From Thermoleophilia bacterium (GTDB lineage Bacteria; Actinomycetota; Thermoleophilia; Gaiellales; Gaiellaceae), in the NCBI GenBank assembly GCA_009694305.1, contig SHVL01000005.1:1-63314 (forward strand): a DNA stretch of 63,314 bases. Direction: 5' to 3'. This document shows, one piece after another, positions 37,726 through 46,085 of this stretch (position 1 is its first letter; the number at the start of each line of letters is the position of its first letter). The position numbers and the translations under genes were made by a program. The notes under the pieces are model-generated. The model made no database searches, was not told the DNA's origin, and saw nothing but the letters and a program-made list of their open reading frames with translations.

Positions 37726-38691
37726 CTACGGGGTCTTCACGTTCGCCGCCCCGGGGGTCGGGGTCGTCGTGAACGTCCAGTCGGCCGCCGCGTTGCCCGT
37801 GTCCGATCCGTCAGGGATCCGTGCGAGGACCCCCTCGACCGTGTTCGAGTCCGCGACGTCAACCGGGAGCATCGTCCCTTCGACGAGGTCGAACACCCCG
37901 GTGCCGATCGTCGCTGCGTGGATCGCCCCCTCGTAGGAGAGTGCGTCGAGAAGGGTGTCCGTGGCCGTATCGACGAGCGCGAGGCCATCCGGAGCCCCGT
38001 TCTGGGGATCGACGGCGACCACGATCTTCGCTCCCACGGCAAGGGAGCCGGTCAGCGCCCTGCGCGCGTACTCGGCGCTGTCGCCGCCGTTGACGAGCAC
38101 GAGTGCGATGCCGTCGAGGACGGCTGCTGCCGTACCGACATTCGCGATTTCGACAAAGCCACCGGTGTCGGCTCCGACCTGGTCGTAGTCCACCTCGTTG
38201 ATCACGAGACGCGCACTCGCCGGGGGTGGAGGCGGCGGAGGCGGAGGCGTGCCGCCGGTCTCACAGGTGAGCGTGATCAGGTCGGTTGCCGTGGAGCCGA
38301 CCTCGACCTGACCGGCCACACCGTCGAAGGACGTGCACGGCGTACCGGCAAGCCCACCAACCGAGTTGAGTGCGGCGCCGGAATCTCCCTTTGGGCCAGC
38401 CGGGCCAGCCGGGCCGGCCGGGCCAACTGCGCCCGCTGCGCCCTGAGCGCCTGTATCGCCTCCGGGGCCCGCAACGCCCGCCGGGCCGGCCGGGCCCTCC
38501 ACGTTCCACGAGAGATACACCTCGTTGCGCTTGCATGCGTTCGGGTTGAAGACGATCCGCACGAGGCCATGACGGACGTTGCGGCAGGCGTCGATGGTCG
38601 TCGGGGGGTCGCCGGCTGCGGTTGCCATTGCCGCTACACCCGCAACCACGGTGGCCGCAAGACCTGCGACCGTGAGCACGTGCTTGTTCAC
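37726..38691 (-). CDS. Secreted protein with collagen-like Gly-X-Y repeats and a lamin-tail domain
   Basis: A 321-residue exported protein. Residues 1-25 form a Sec signal (a hydrophobic run ending AAMATAAGD). A short cysteine-bearing segment precedes a collagen-like stretch of Gly-X-Y triplets near residues 70-105 (GPAGPAGVAGPGGDTGAQGA and on). A second cysteine pair, a nine-proline run, and a lamin-tail domain (LVINEVDYDQVGADTGGFVE) to the end follow. Lamin-tail domains bind DNA or matrix components in secreted bacterial proteins. The GTG start at 38691 has GAGGAG about eight bases before. A cell-surface or matrix role is inferred from the architecture. Confidence 0.88.
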   Translation of the reverse strand: MNKHVLTVAGLAATVVAGVAAMATAAGDPPTTIDACRNVRHGLVRIVFNPNACKRNEVYLSWNVEGPAGPAGVAGPGGDTGAQGAAGAVGPAGPAGPAGPKGDSGAALNSVGGLAGTPCTSFDGVAGQVEVGSTATDLITLTCETGGTPPPPPPPPPASARLVINEVDYDQVGADTGGFVEIANVGTAAAVLDGIALVLVNGGDSAEYARRALTGSLAVGAKIVVAVDPQNGAPDGLALVDTATDTLLDALSYEGAIHAATIGTGVFDLVEGTMLPVDVADSNTVEGVLARIPDGSDTGNAAADWTFTTTPTPGAANVKTP

Positions 38692-38866
38692 TTCGGTTCT
38701 CCTCTGGTCGGATGGGAAGACCGACAGAGGTATCCGACCTGCCGTGCCGCGACCAGTGTCCCGTCGGGACAGTGCGGTCGCGAAGCGCCGTTTCAGGCGG
38801 GGGTGTGGATGCATCGTCCCACTTTCGGCACGACTGTGAGGCGTCCGACCGGGTGTTCGGAGGCGA

Positions 38867-41518
38867 CTAGCGCTTCCAGGGTGCCTCGGCACCTCCGTCG
38901 ATCCCGTACCGCTCGATCGCCTCCTGCACCACGGTGGGAGCCACGACGCCGTCGTCGGCAAGTGCCTTCAGCGCCGTCACGACGACGTGGAAGCGATCGA
39001 CCTCGAAGAACTGCCGCAGCTTGTACCGGTAGTCGCTGCGGCCGAAGCCGTCGGTGCCGAGCACCGCGTAGCGGCCGCGCACGAACGGCCGGATCTGATC
39101 GGCGAACGCACGCATGTAGTCGGTGGCGGCGACAAACGGCCCGGCGCGCCCGGCAAATGCCTCCTCCACGTAGGTGAGCCTCTGCTCCTCCGTCGGATGA
39201 AGCCTGTTCCACCGCTCGACCTCGAGCCCGTCGCGGCGGAGCTCCGTGAAGCTCGTCACGCTCCAGATATCGCTCGAGATACCGAAGTCGGCCTCCAGCA
39301 ACTCTGCTCCCGCGATCACCTCACGGAGAATCGCGCCCGATCCGAGCAGCTGCACCCGGGGGCCGTCGCCCACTCCCTCTCGCAGGAGGTAGATCCCGCG
39401 CAGGATGCCCTCCTCGGAGCCCACGGGCAGCGCCGGCTGCACGTAGTTCTCGTTCATCACGGTCAGATAGAAGAAGACGTCCTCCTGCTCCTCGCACATG
39501 CGCCGCAGGCCCTCGCGCACGATCACCGCCAGCTCGTAGCCGTAGGTCGGGTCGTAGGCGCGGCAGTTGGGCACGACAGACGCGAGTAGATGCGAGTGGC
39601 CGTCCTCGTGCTGGAGCCCCTCGCCGTTCAGCGTTGTCCGCCCCGCCGTGGCACCGATCAGGAATCCGCGTGCGCGGCTGTCGCCGGCCGCCCAGGCGAG
39701 GTCGCCGATGCGCTGGAACCCGAACATCGAGTAGAAGATGTAGAACGGCACCATCGTGACGCCGTGGTTCGCGTAGGACGTCGCAGCCGCGATCCACGAC
39801 GAGAACGCACCCGGCTCGTTGATCCCCTCCTGGAGGATCTGGCCGTTCTCGTGCTCGCGGTAGAACATGAAGTCCTCGGCGTCCTCTGGTTGGTAGAGCT
39901 GGCCGACCTGGGAGAAGATGCCGAGCTGGCGAAACATCCCTTCCATCCCGAAGGTGCGCGATTCGTCGGGCACGATCGGGACGATCCGCTCACCCATCGC
40001 GGGGTCACGAACCAGCGTGTTGAGGATCCGGACGAAGGCCATCGTCGTCGAGTTCTCGCGCTCACCACTGCCCTCGATCACCGTCTCGAAGGGGGCCGGG
40101 GTCGGGAGCGGCTCGGCGTCGGTGTGACGCGCAGGGAGGCTGCCACCGAGTGCGGCACGGCGTTCGAGCAGATAGCGGATCTCCGGACTGTCCTCGGGCG
40201 GCCGAAAGAAGAACGCCCCCGTCGCCTCCTCGTCGCTGAGCGACAGGCCGAGCCGGTCGCGGATCGCGAGTCGAGCCTCCTCGTTCATCGACTTCTGCTG
40301 GTGGGTGATGTTGCGGCCCTCGCCGGCCTCCCCCATCCCGAAGCCCTTGATCGTCTTCGCGAGAATCACGGTGGGCTGACCCGTCACGTTCATCGCGGCC
40401 GCATATGCCGCATACACCTTCTGCGGGTCGTGGCCGCCACGGCCGAGCTCCCAGATCTGCTGGTCGGTCCAGTCCTCGACCATCGCGCGCGTCTCCGGGT
40501 ACGCACCGAAGAAGTGCTCCCGCACATACGCGCCGTCCTTCGCCTTGAACGTCTGGTACTCGCCGTCAACCGCCTCTTCCATGCGGAAGTGAAGCCACCC
40601 CTCGGTGTCGGCGTCGAGAAGTTGATCCCAGCCCGAGCCCCAGATCACCTTGAGCACGTTCCAGCCGGCTCCCGTGAAGTTCGTCTCGAGCTCCTGGATG
40701 ATCTTGCCGTTCCCGCGCACCGGCCCGTCGAGGCGCTGCAGGTTGCAGTTGATCACGAAGACGAGGTTGTCGAGCTTCTCGCGCCCGGCAAGTGAGATCG
40801 CCCCCATCGCCTCCGGCTCGTCCATCTCACCGTCGCCCATGAACGCCCAGACCTTGCGGTCGGCCGGTTCGACGACACCGCGCGCCGCGAGGTATTTCAT
40901 GAAACGCGCCTGGTAGATCGCCATCAGAGGGCCAAGACCCATCGAGACGGTCGGGAATTGCCAGAACTCCGGCATCAGCCAGGGATGCGGATACGACGAA
41001 AGGCCGTCGCCGTCTACCTCCTGGCGAAAGCGGTGAAGCTGCTCTTCGCTCAACCGACCCTCGAGAAACGCGCGAGCGTAGATCCCCGGCGAGGAGTGGC
41101 CCTGGATGTAGATCAGATCGCCGCCATGGGTCTCCGACCGCGCCCGCCAGAAGTGGTTGAAGCCGACCTCGTAGAGCGTCTCGGCCGACTGGTAGCTCGC
41201 AATATGACCGCCGAGCTCCGTTGACTCGTCGTTTGCCTGCAGCACGATCGCAACCGCATTCCACCGGACGAGCGCAGTCACGTACCGCTCCAGCTCGGGA
41301 TCGCCCGGAAGCTGCGGCTCCTCGTCAACGGGGATCGTGTTCACATACGGAGTGCTGAGCCCCGCCGAGACCTTGACGCCGTACTCCTGCGCGTGGTCGA
41401 TTGCCCGGTCGAGCAGGTAGCCCATCCGGTGGCGACCCTGTGTTTCGACAATGGACTCGACGGAGTCGAGCCACTCCCTCGTCTCGACCGGATCACTATC
41501 GGGGAGATCGGAGGCCAT
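38867..41518 (-). CDS. aceE: Pyruvate dehydrogenase E1 component, homodimeric type
   Basis: An 883-residue single-chain E1 that decarboxylates pyruvate with thiamine diphosphate and acetylates the E2 lipoyl domain. The TPP-binding motif is GDGEMDEPEA starting at residue 228 and ending at the asparagines near 257-259 (VINCN). The substrate region SSPGIYARAFLEG and the C-terminal GTDGFGRSDYR are as in AceE of actinobacteria. The chosen ATG at 41518 gives the expected N-terminus SDLPDSDPVETREW. No E2 or E3 genes are nearby, as is common in actinobacteria, where AceE is a free-standing gene. It is divergent from the SDR gene, with 60 bases between starts. Confidence 0.97.
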   Translation of the reverse strand: MASDLPDSDPVETREWLDSVESIVETQGRHRMGYLLDRAIDHAQEYGVKVSAGLSTPYVNTIPVDEEPQLPGDPELERYVTALVRWNAVAIVLQANDESTELGGHIASYQSAETLYEVGFNHFWRARSETHGGDLIYIQGHSSPGIYARAFLEGRLSEEQLHRFRQEVDGDGLSSYPHPWLMPEFWQFPTVSMGLGPLMAIYQARFMKYLAARGVVEPADRKVWAFMGDGEMDEPEAMGAISLAGREKLDNLVFVINCNLQRLDGPVRGNGKIIQELETNFTGAGWNVLKVIWGSGWDQLLDADTEGWLHFRMEEAVDGEYQTFKAKDGAYVREHFFGAYPETRAMVEDWTDQQIWELGRGGHDPQKVYAAYAAAMNVTGQPTVILAKTIKGFGMGEAGEGRNITHQQKSMNEEARLAIRDRLGLSLSDEEATGAFFFRPPEDSPEIRYLLERRAALGGSLPARHTDAEPLPTPAPFETVIEGSGERENSTTMAFVRILNTLVRDPAMGERIVPIVPDESRTFGMEGMFRQLGIFSQVGQLYQPEDAEDFMFYREHENGQILQEGINEPGAFSSWIAAATSYANHGVTMVPFYIFYSMFGFQRIGDLAWAAGDSRARGFLIGATAGRTTLNGEGLQHEDGHSHLLASVVPNCRAYDPTYGYELAVIVREGLRRMCEEQEDVFFYLTVMNENYVQPALPVGSEEGILRGIYLLREGVGDGPRVQLLGSGAILREVIAGAELLEADFGISSDIWSVTSFTELRRDGLEVERWNRLHPTEEQRLTYVEEAFAGRAGPFVAATDYMRAFADQIRPFVRGRYAVLGTDGFGRSDYRYKLRQFFEVDRFHVVVTALKALADDGVVAPTVVQEAIERYGIDGGAEAPWKR

Positions 41519-41578
41519 GCGTCTCACACAGCGTAGTCGAGCCGTCCGCAGCATTGCCACCAGATACCCTGCCCGTCG

Positions 41579-43129
41579 ATGGCAACGGCAGGCTCAACCG
41601 ACGATCAGCCCCCGGTGGCCGATACGGCCGAGCGGCTGCGGGCGGCGACCGAACTCCTCGAGTCGGTCGCACGCGACCGCGGGATGCTCGGTTCCCTGTC
41701 GGTCGAGGAGCGCACAAGGCTCCTCACCGCCGCCGCCGACGTCTTCAATCCCGATGCCGTCCAGCGCCGCCGCTTCACGAAGGCCAAGCGCAAGGAGGAG
41801 CGCGACGCAGGCATCCGGGCGGACGAGTCGCTCCTCGCCGACACCGGGATTCGCGTCCTGAGAGAGAAGCCGGTGTTCACGACGCCGAACGTGTACCCAC
41901 CGAAGGGGTGCGAACCGGCCGACGCTGCAACCGCCGTCCCCACGACGAGCGAGGAGCAACACTGCTACGTCTGCAAGGGTCCCTACCGGGAGCTCCATCA
42001 CTTCTACGACCAGATGTGCCCGTCGTGCGCTGCGTTCAACTTCGCCAAGCGCTCGGAGACCACCGACCTCGAGGGCCGCGTAGCCGTGCTCACGGGCGGG
42101 CGGGTGAAGATCGGCTACCAGGCAGGGATCAAGTTGCTCCGCGCCGGAGCACATCTCGTCGTGACGACGCGGTTCCCTCGCGACTCCGCCGCCCGGTACG
42201 CGCAGGAACCGGATTTCGACGACTGGAGCGGCCGGCTCGAGATCTACGGTCTAGACCTCCGGCACACCCCGAGCGTCGAGGCGTTCTGTGCCCACCTGCA
42301 GACGACGCACGACCGCCTCGACTACATCGTCAACAACGCCTGTCAGACCGTCCGCCGACCCCCGGATTTCTACCGTCACATGCTCGACGCAGAACGGGCG
42401 TCGGAACACACGCTGCCCGCGGAGGTGCAGCGCCTCCTCGGAGAGTATGCGGGGCTTCGACGCTACGAGATGCTCGAAGGCGATGTGCAGGCGCTCGCCG
42501 ATTCCGGGCTCACGGTCCTCGAGCCAACCACCTCGGCGGCGCTCTCACAGGTGCGACTGTTACCCGGCGAGGACGGTGACCAGGGCCACCTCTTTCCCGA
42601 AGGGCGACTCGACCAGGACATGCAGCAGGTTGACCTGCGCGAGCGTAACTCGTGGCGGTTCCTCCTCTCCGAGGTCTCGACCGTCGAGCTGCTCGAGACG
42701 CAGCTCGTGAACGCTGTCGCACCCTTCGTGCTCAACGCGCGGCTAAAGCCTCTGATGCTCCGCACCGCCGACCGCGACAAGCACATCGTCAACGTCTCGG
42801 CCGTCGAGGGGCAGTTCTACCGGCGATTCAAGACGACGCGGCATCCGCACACGAACATGGCGAAGGCGGCATTGAACATGATGACGCGCACGTCGGCCAC
42901 CGACTATCACGGGGACGGCATCCACATGAACAGCGTCGATACGGGCTGGGTGACCGACGAGGATCCGCTGCACGTCGCCGAGCAGAAGACGGTGGAGCAC
43001 CGGTTCCGACCGCCGCTCGACATCGTGGACGGCGCGGCGAGAATCGTTGACCCGATCGTTGACGGGCAGAACACGGGCGAGCACATGTGGGGCAAGTTCC
43101 TCAAGGACTATCGCCCGACCGACTGGTAG
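41579..43129 (+). CDS. SDR oxidoreductase with N-terminal cysteine-rich (zinc-like) domain
   Basis: A 516-residue protein. Residues 1-125 are helical and of unknown fold. Residues 129-150 hold C129-x-x-C132 and C147-x-x-C150 with H140-H141, a likely zinc site. The SDR domain follows: TGGRVKIGYQAG (172-), VNNACQT (251-) and NVSAVEG (405-). About 150 residues are inserted between NNAC and NVSA, far more than in standard SDRs. Where the catalytic tyrosine should be, the sequence is HPHT425-N-M-A-K429, so Thr replaces Tyr. The reaction is therefore uncertain. I recall the HTNMAKAALN form from related large SDRs but cannot verify this here. Confidence 0.85.
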   Translation: MATAGSTDDQPPVADTAERLRAATELLESVARDRGMLGSLSVEERTRLLTAAADVFNPDAVQRRRFTKAKRKEERDAGIRADESLLADTGIRVLREKPVFTTPNVYPPKGCEPADAATAVPTTSEEQHCYVCKGPYRELHHFYDQMCPSCAAFNFAKRSETTDLEGRVAVLTGGRVKIGYQAGIKLLRAGAHLVVTTRFPRDSAARYAQEPDFDDWSGRLEIYGLDLRHTPSVEAFCAHLQTTHDRLDYIVNNACQTVRRPPDFYRHMLDAERASEHTLPAEVQRLLGEYAGLRRYEMLEGDVQALADSGLTVLEPTTSAALSQVRLLPGEDGDQGHLFPEGRLDQDMQQVDLRERNSWRFLLSEVSTVELLETQLVNAVAPFVLNARLKPLMLRTADRDKHIVNVSAVEGQFYRRFKTTRHPHTNMAKAALNMMTRTSATDYHGDGIHMNSVDTGWVTDEDPLHVAEQKTVEHRFRPPLDIVDGAARIVDPIVDGQNTGEHMWGKFLKDYRPTDW

Positions 43130-43181
43130 CCGAGCGAGCGGCAGATACCGTGCAACTGGCGCCGCCGGTACGGTGCAATCC

Positions 43182-43781
43182 ATGAATCCCCGGACGATCA
43201 CCGATACGCTCGTCGCTGCGGCCGAAGGGCTTGTCGAAGCTATCGAAGGGCTCGTCGATGCAGCGATCGACCGTGTCCTCCTGACCGGCGAGCGTGTGAC
43301 CTCGGCGGCCGAAGGCCAACGCCTCCTTGCCGGCGAAACCGAGACGGAGGCGCTCGCGGACAACATCCAGCGCGTCGTCGTGCTCGCCGTCCCCGTCCTG
43401 CGGGTCGTTGCGCACGGGGCACGATTCACCCGGGTGCCATGGGTCATGGTCGCATCGACCACGATCTCGATGGGCATCGCCGTCCGCACGGGCATCCGCG
43501 AACTCCAGGTGCTCGCCGCACTCGTCGCCTACCGTCTCGAAACGGCATCCGGCACGCCCCCCGACCCGATGCTCGTCAAGAGGATCGCGATCGAGATCTA
43601 CCTGGATCCGAAGCATGCCCCGGTTGTCGGCGACGCAGAGCTCCGCCTCGTCCGCCTGGCGCGGAAGTGGATCCTCAGCGGAGCCTTCGGCCGCAACACC
43701 TCGAAGCAGGCGACAAAGGCGCTCGCCGCCGCCGAGAAGCTCGACGCGCACGCCATCCTCGCGAGCCGGGCGGTCCTTTGA
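43182..43781 (+). CDS. Conserved-looking hypothetical protein, membrane-associated
   Basis: A 199-residue protein of no recognised family. The first 50 residues are Ala/Val/Glu-rich and probably helical. Two moderately hydrophobic segments (VVVLAVPVLRVVAHGA and WVMVASTTISMGIAV) lie near 66-82 and 88-103. The C-terminal half is mostly charged helix (LDPKHAPVVGDAELRLVRLARKW). Its TGA stop shares bases with the TTG start of the flavin oxidase, so translation of the two is coupled, suggesting a functional link. Confidence 0.75.
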   Translation: MNPRTITDTLVAAAEGLVEAIEGLVDAAIDRVLLTGERVTSAAEGQRLLAGETETEALADNIQRVVVLAVPVLRVVAHGARFTRVPWVMVASTTISMGIAVRTGIRELQVLAALVAYRLETASGTPPDPMLVKRIAIEIYLDPKHAPVVGDAELRLVRLARKWILSGAFGRNTSKQATKALAAAEKLDAHAILASRAVL

Positions 43782-45016
43782 CGCGCGTCTGCGTGGTCGG
43801 CGCCGGGCTCGCCGGACTCGCTGCCGCCGATGCACTTACCGCGGCCGGCGTGGAGGTGGACGTGCTCGAAGCGCGGCAGCGCGTCGGGGGGCGCGTCTGG
43901 TCGGACCGGCTCGCAACCGGCGCGCTGATCGAGCGTGGCGGCGAGTTCATCACGGCCGGCTATACGACAACCGAGCGCCTCGCCGCACGACTCGGCTGCG
44001 AACTCGTCGGCATGGGCATCCGCTACCCCGACCGGCGGCTCCATCCCGACCCCGGGATCGACCGCGAAGCTGCTCTCGCGGCTGCCGTTGTGGTCGAGCG
44101 AGAGGCCGCGCTCCAGCCGGGGCGAGCCGCTGTCGAGGTTCTCGCCGAGACCGTTTCCGACCCTGCCATCCGCGAGCTGTTCGCAAGCAGGGTGCAGAGC
44201 GCAACCGCCCATCCGATCGATGACCTGGAAGCCGCCTTCCTCCTCCGTGTCTCGTACCTGATGAACAACGACGAGTGCCGGCGGGTCGAGGGCGGAAATC
44301 AGGAGCTCGCCCGGCGGCTCGCGGCCGGCCTCGGAGATCTTGTTCATCAGGGAACGCCGGCACTGAGCGTCGCTCACGACGGCTCCGGCGTCACCGTCAC
44401 GACGGCAGCGGGCCATGTCGAAGCCGACGCGGTCGTCGTCGCAGTCCCGATTCCCCTGCTTCGCGCCCTCGCGTTCGACCCGCCCCTCCCCACCGATGTC
44501 GTCAACGCGATAACGGAGGTGCGGATGTCGGTGGCCGCGAAGCTCGCCGTTCCGCTGCGCTCACCTGCCGCGGCGGACGCAGTCATGTCCGTGCCCGGCC
44601 GCTTCTGGGCCTATACCACGCCCTGCGACGAGATCGGTGTCCGCACGGTCGGCTCGTGGGCGGGTTCTGCGCCCGTCGTCACAGCCCTCGAAGCAACGGA
44701 GGGGCCCGAGAGGTGGATCGGCGAGGTGGCCGCGCTCTGGCCCGCGCTCGACCTCGATCCCGAGGGGGCGACCGTCACGACCTGGCTCGACGACCCCTGG
44801 GCTCAGGGAGCCTATTCCGTGCTCGAGCTACGTGCGGAGACCGACGAATCACTGCTTTCCACGCCCGTCGGCCGGGTCGTCTTCGCCGGCGAGCACACCT
44901 CACCCGACTGGAGCGGCACGATCGAAGGCGCTCTCCGGAGCGGCGAGCGCGCCGCCGCCGATGTCCTTCGACTCGAGCTCCAGAGCGACTTCGCGAACCG
45001 CCACCTGTCAGGGTGA
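43778..45016 (+). CDS. Flavin-containing amine oxidase-like protein
   Basis: A 412-residue FAD-dependent oxidase of the monoamine-oxidase/protoporphyrinogen-oxidase type. VCVVGAGLAGLAAADAL is near residue 5, VLEARQRVGGRVWSD near 32, GALIERGGEFI near 50. The C-terminal FAD-binding end is VVFAGEHTSPDWSGTIEGALRSGERAA. The start is a TTG at 43778 overlapping the preceding TGA. The only other long extension would overlap the upstream gene out of frame. The amine or other substrate is unknown. Confidence 0.88.
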   Translation: MTRVCVVGAGLAGLAAADALTAAGVEVDVLEARQRVGGRVWSDRLATGALIERGGEFITAGYTTTERLAARLGCELVGMGIRYPDRRLHPDPGIDREAALAAAVVVEREAALQPGRAAVEVLAETVSDPAIRELFASRVQSATAHPIDDLEAAFLLRVSYLMNNDECRRVEGGNQELARRLAAGLGDLVHQGTPALSVAHDGSGVTVTTAAGHVEADAVVVAVPIPLLRALAFDPPLPTDVVNAITEVRMSVAAKLAVPLRSPAAADAVMSVPGRFWAYTTPCDEIGVRTVGSWAGSAPVVTALEATEGPERWIGEVAALWPALDLDPEGATVTTWLDDPWAQGAYSVLELRAETDESLLSTPVGRVVFAGEHTSPDWSGTIEGALRSGERAAADVLRLELQSDFANRHLSG

Positions 45017-45023
45017 GAGGAAA

Positions 45024-46085
45024 ATGGCCGCGCCGTTGACCGATCGAGGAACGACGGGTGGCTCTCGGGCCTACGGCTGGCGGGACTTCGACCCCGAGGT
45101 CGTCGAGGGTCTCGTCGAGAACGACTCGCGGTTCATCAGCCGACGCGCGGGTGGATGGATCGCCTCGCCGTTCGTCGGCCACTACGACAACCGGCTCGCG
45201 TGGAAGGACGACAACTTCAAGAAGGGCAGCGTCGCCGCCGGCGACCCGCCGGTGAGCTTTCGCGCAGCCCCCACCTACGTCCTCGAGCGCCCGCTCGACA
45301 ACGTCATCGCCGGGCGCGAGCTGATCGTCGATGCCGCGGCGGGCCGGTGGGGCAACCCCGAAGCGACACGGCTCGGCAACGAGAACAGCGAGGGTGCCCT
45401 CACCTGGAACGTCTTCCGCGCACTCCAGGAAGCGGGACGCCTCGGCGTTGCAGCGGACGCGCTCGCTGGGCTCGACGGGTCCCCGGCAGAGCCGGAGCTC
45501 TTCTTCTGGGGTCGGCGTGTCACGCTCGATACCGCGACCGTCTGGGACGATCTCGCGGCAACGCTCGCAAAACTCGAGCCGAACGCGGCGCAGCACGTCG
45601 AGCCGGACGTCTGCCTGCACGTGCCGGGCTTCGGCTGGGTCGTGATCGAAGCGAGCTTCGGCCCGAGCTCCGACGCGTTCGACGACCCGGCCAGGGTCGA
45701 GGAGTTCCTCGAACTGTACGCCGCTGCCTGCCCCGGGCTCTTCGCCGAGGAGCGGATCCGGACGACGCGACTTCGCGACGTCCCTCCGCTCCTCCTGCGC
45801 ACGATCGCCGTTGCTCACTCGCTGAAGGCGGACGGCGAGCAGGCGGTCGTCATCGCGGTCGTGCGCGAGAGCGACACCACCGACGTCGAGCGGAGAGTCG
45901 GCCGCTGCCTTGCGGAAACGGCCGACGTCGCCTTCCGGCGCGTCACCTGGGAGTCGCTCTACCGGGCCCTCGACCCGGCCGATCCCGCACTCGCTCCGCT
46001 GCGCGGCTACCTGGAGAACAAGAGCTTCGGCCTCCGCCCCGCGTTCGCCCTCCAGGACGACGAGCCGGACGCCGGGCCCGTCTAG
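45024..46085 (+). CDS. Hypothetical protein with a possible PD-(D/E)xK-nuclease-like core
   Basis: A 353-residue protein that I do not recognise. A run resembling the restriction-endonuclease-like core is visible: an acidic helix (ENSEGALTWNVFRALQEAG, near 130), a separate segment EPDVCLHVPGFGWVVIEASFG (near 193-213). This gives D...E-x-S instead of the usual D...E-x-K, so catalytic activity is doubtful. A PD-(D/E)xK relationship is inference from pattern alone. GAGAGG lies four bases before the ATG at 45024. It follows the flavin oxidase by seven bases, so it is probably co-transcribed, and it converges on the ABC exporter with four bases of overlap. Confidence 0.7.
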   Translation: MAAPLTDRGTTGGSRAYGWRDFDPEVVEGLVENDSRFISRRAGGWIASPFVGHYDNRLAWKDDNFKKGSVAAGDPPVSFRAAPTYVLERPLDNVIAGRELIVDAAAGRWGNPEATRLGNENSEGALTWNVFRALQEAGRLGVAADALAGLDGSPAEPELFFWGRRVTLDTATVWDDLAATLAKLEPNAAQHVEPDVCLHVPGFGWVVIEASFGPSSDAFDDPARVEEFLELYAAACPGLFAEERIRTTRLRDVPPLLLRTIAVAHSLKADGEQAVVIAVVRESDTTDVERRVGRCLAETADVAFRRVTWESLYRALDPADPALAPLRGYLENKSFGLRPAFALQDDEPDAGPV

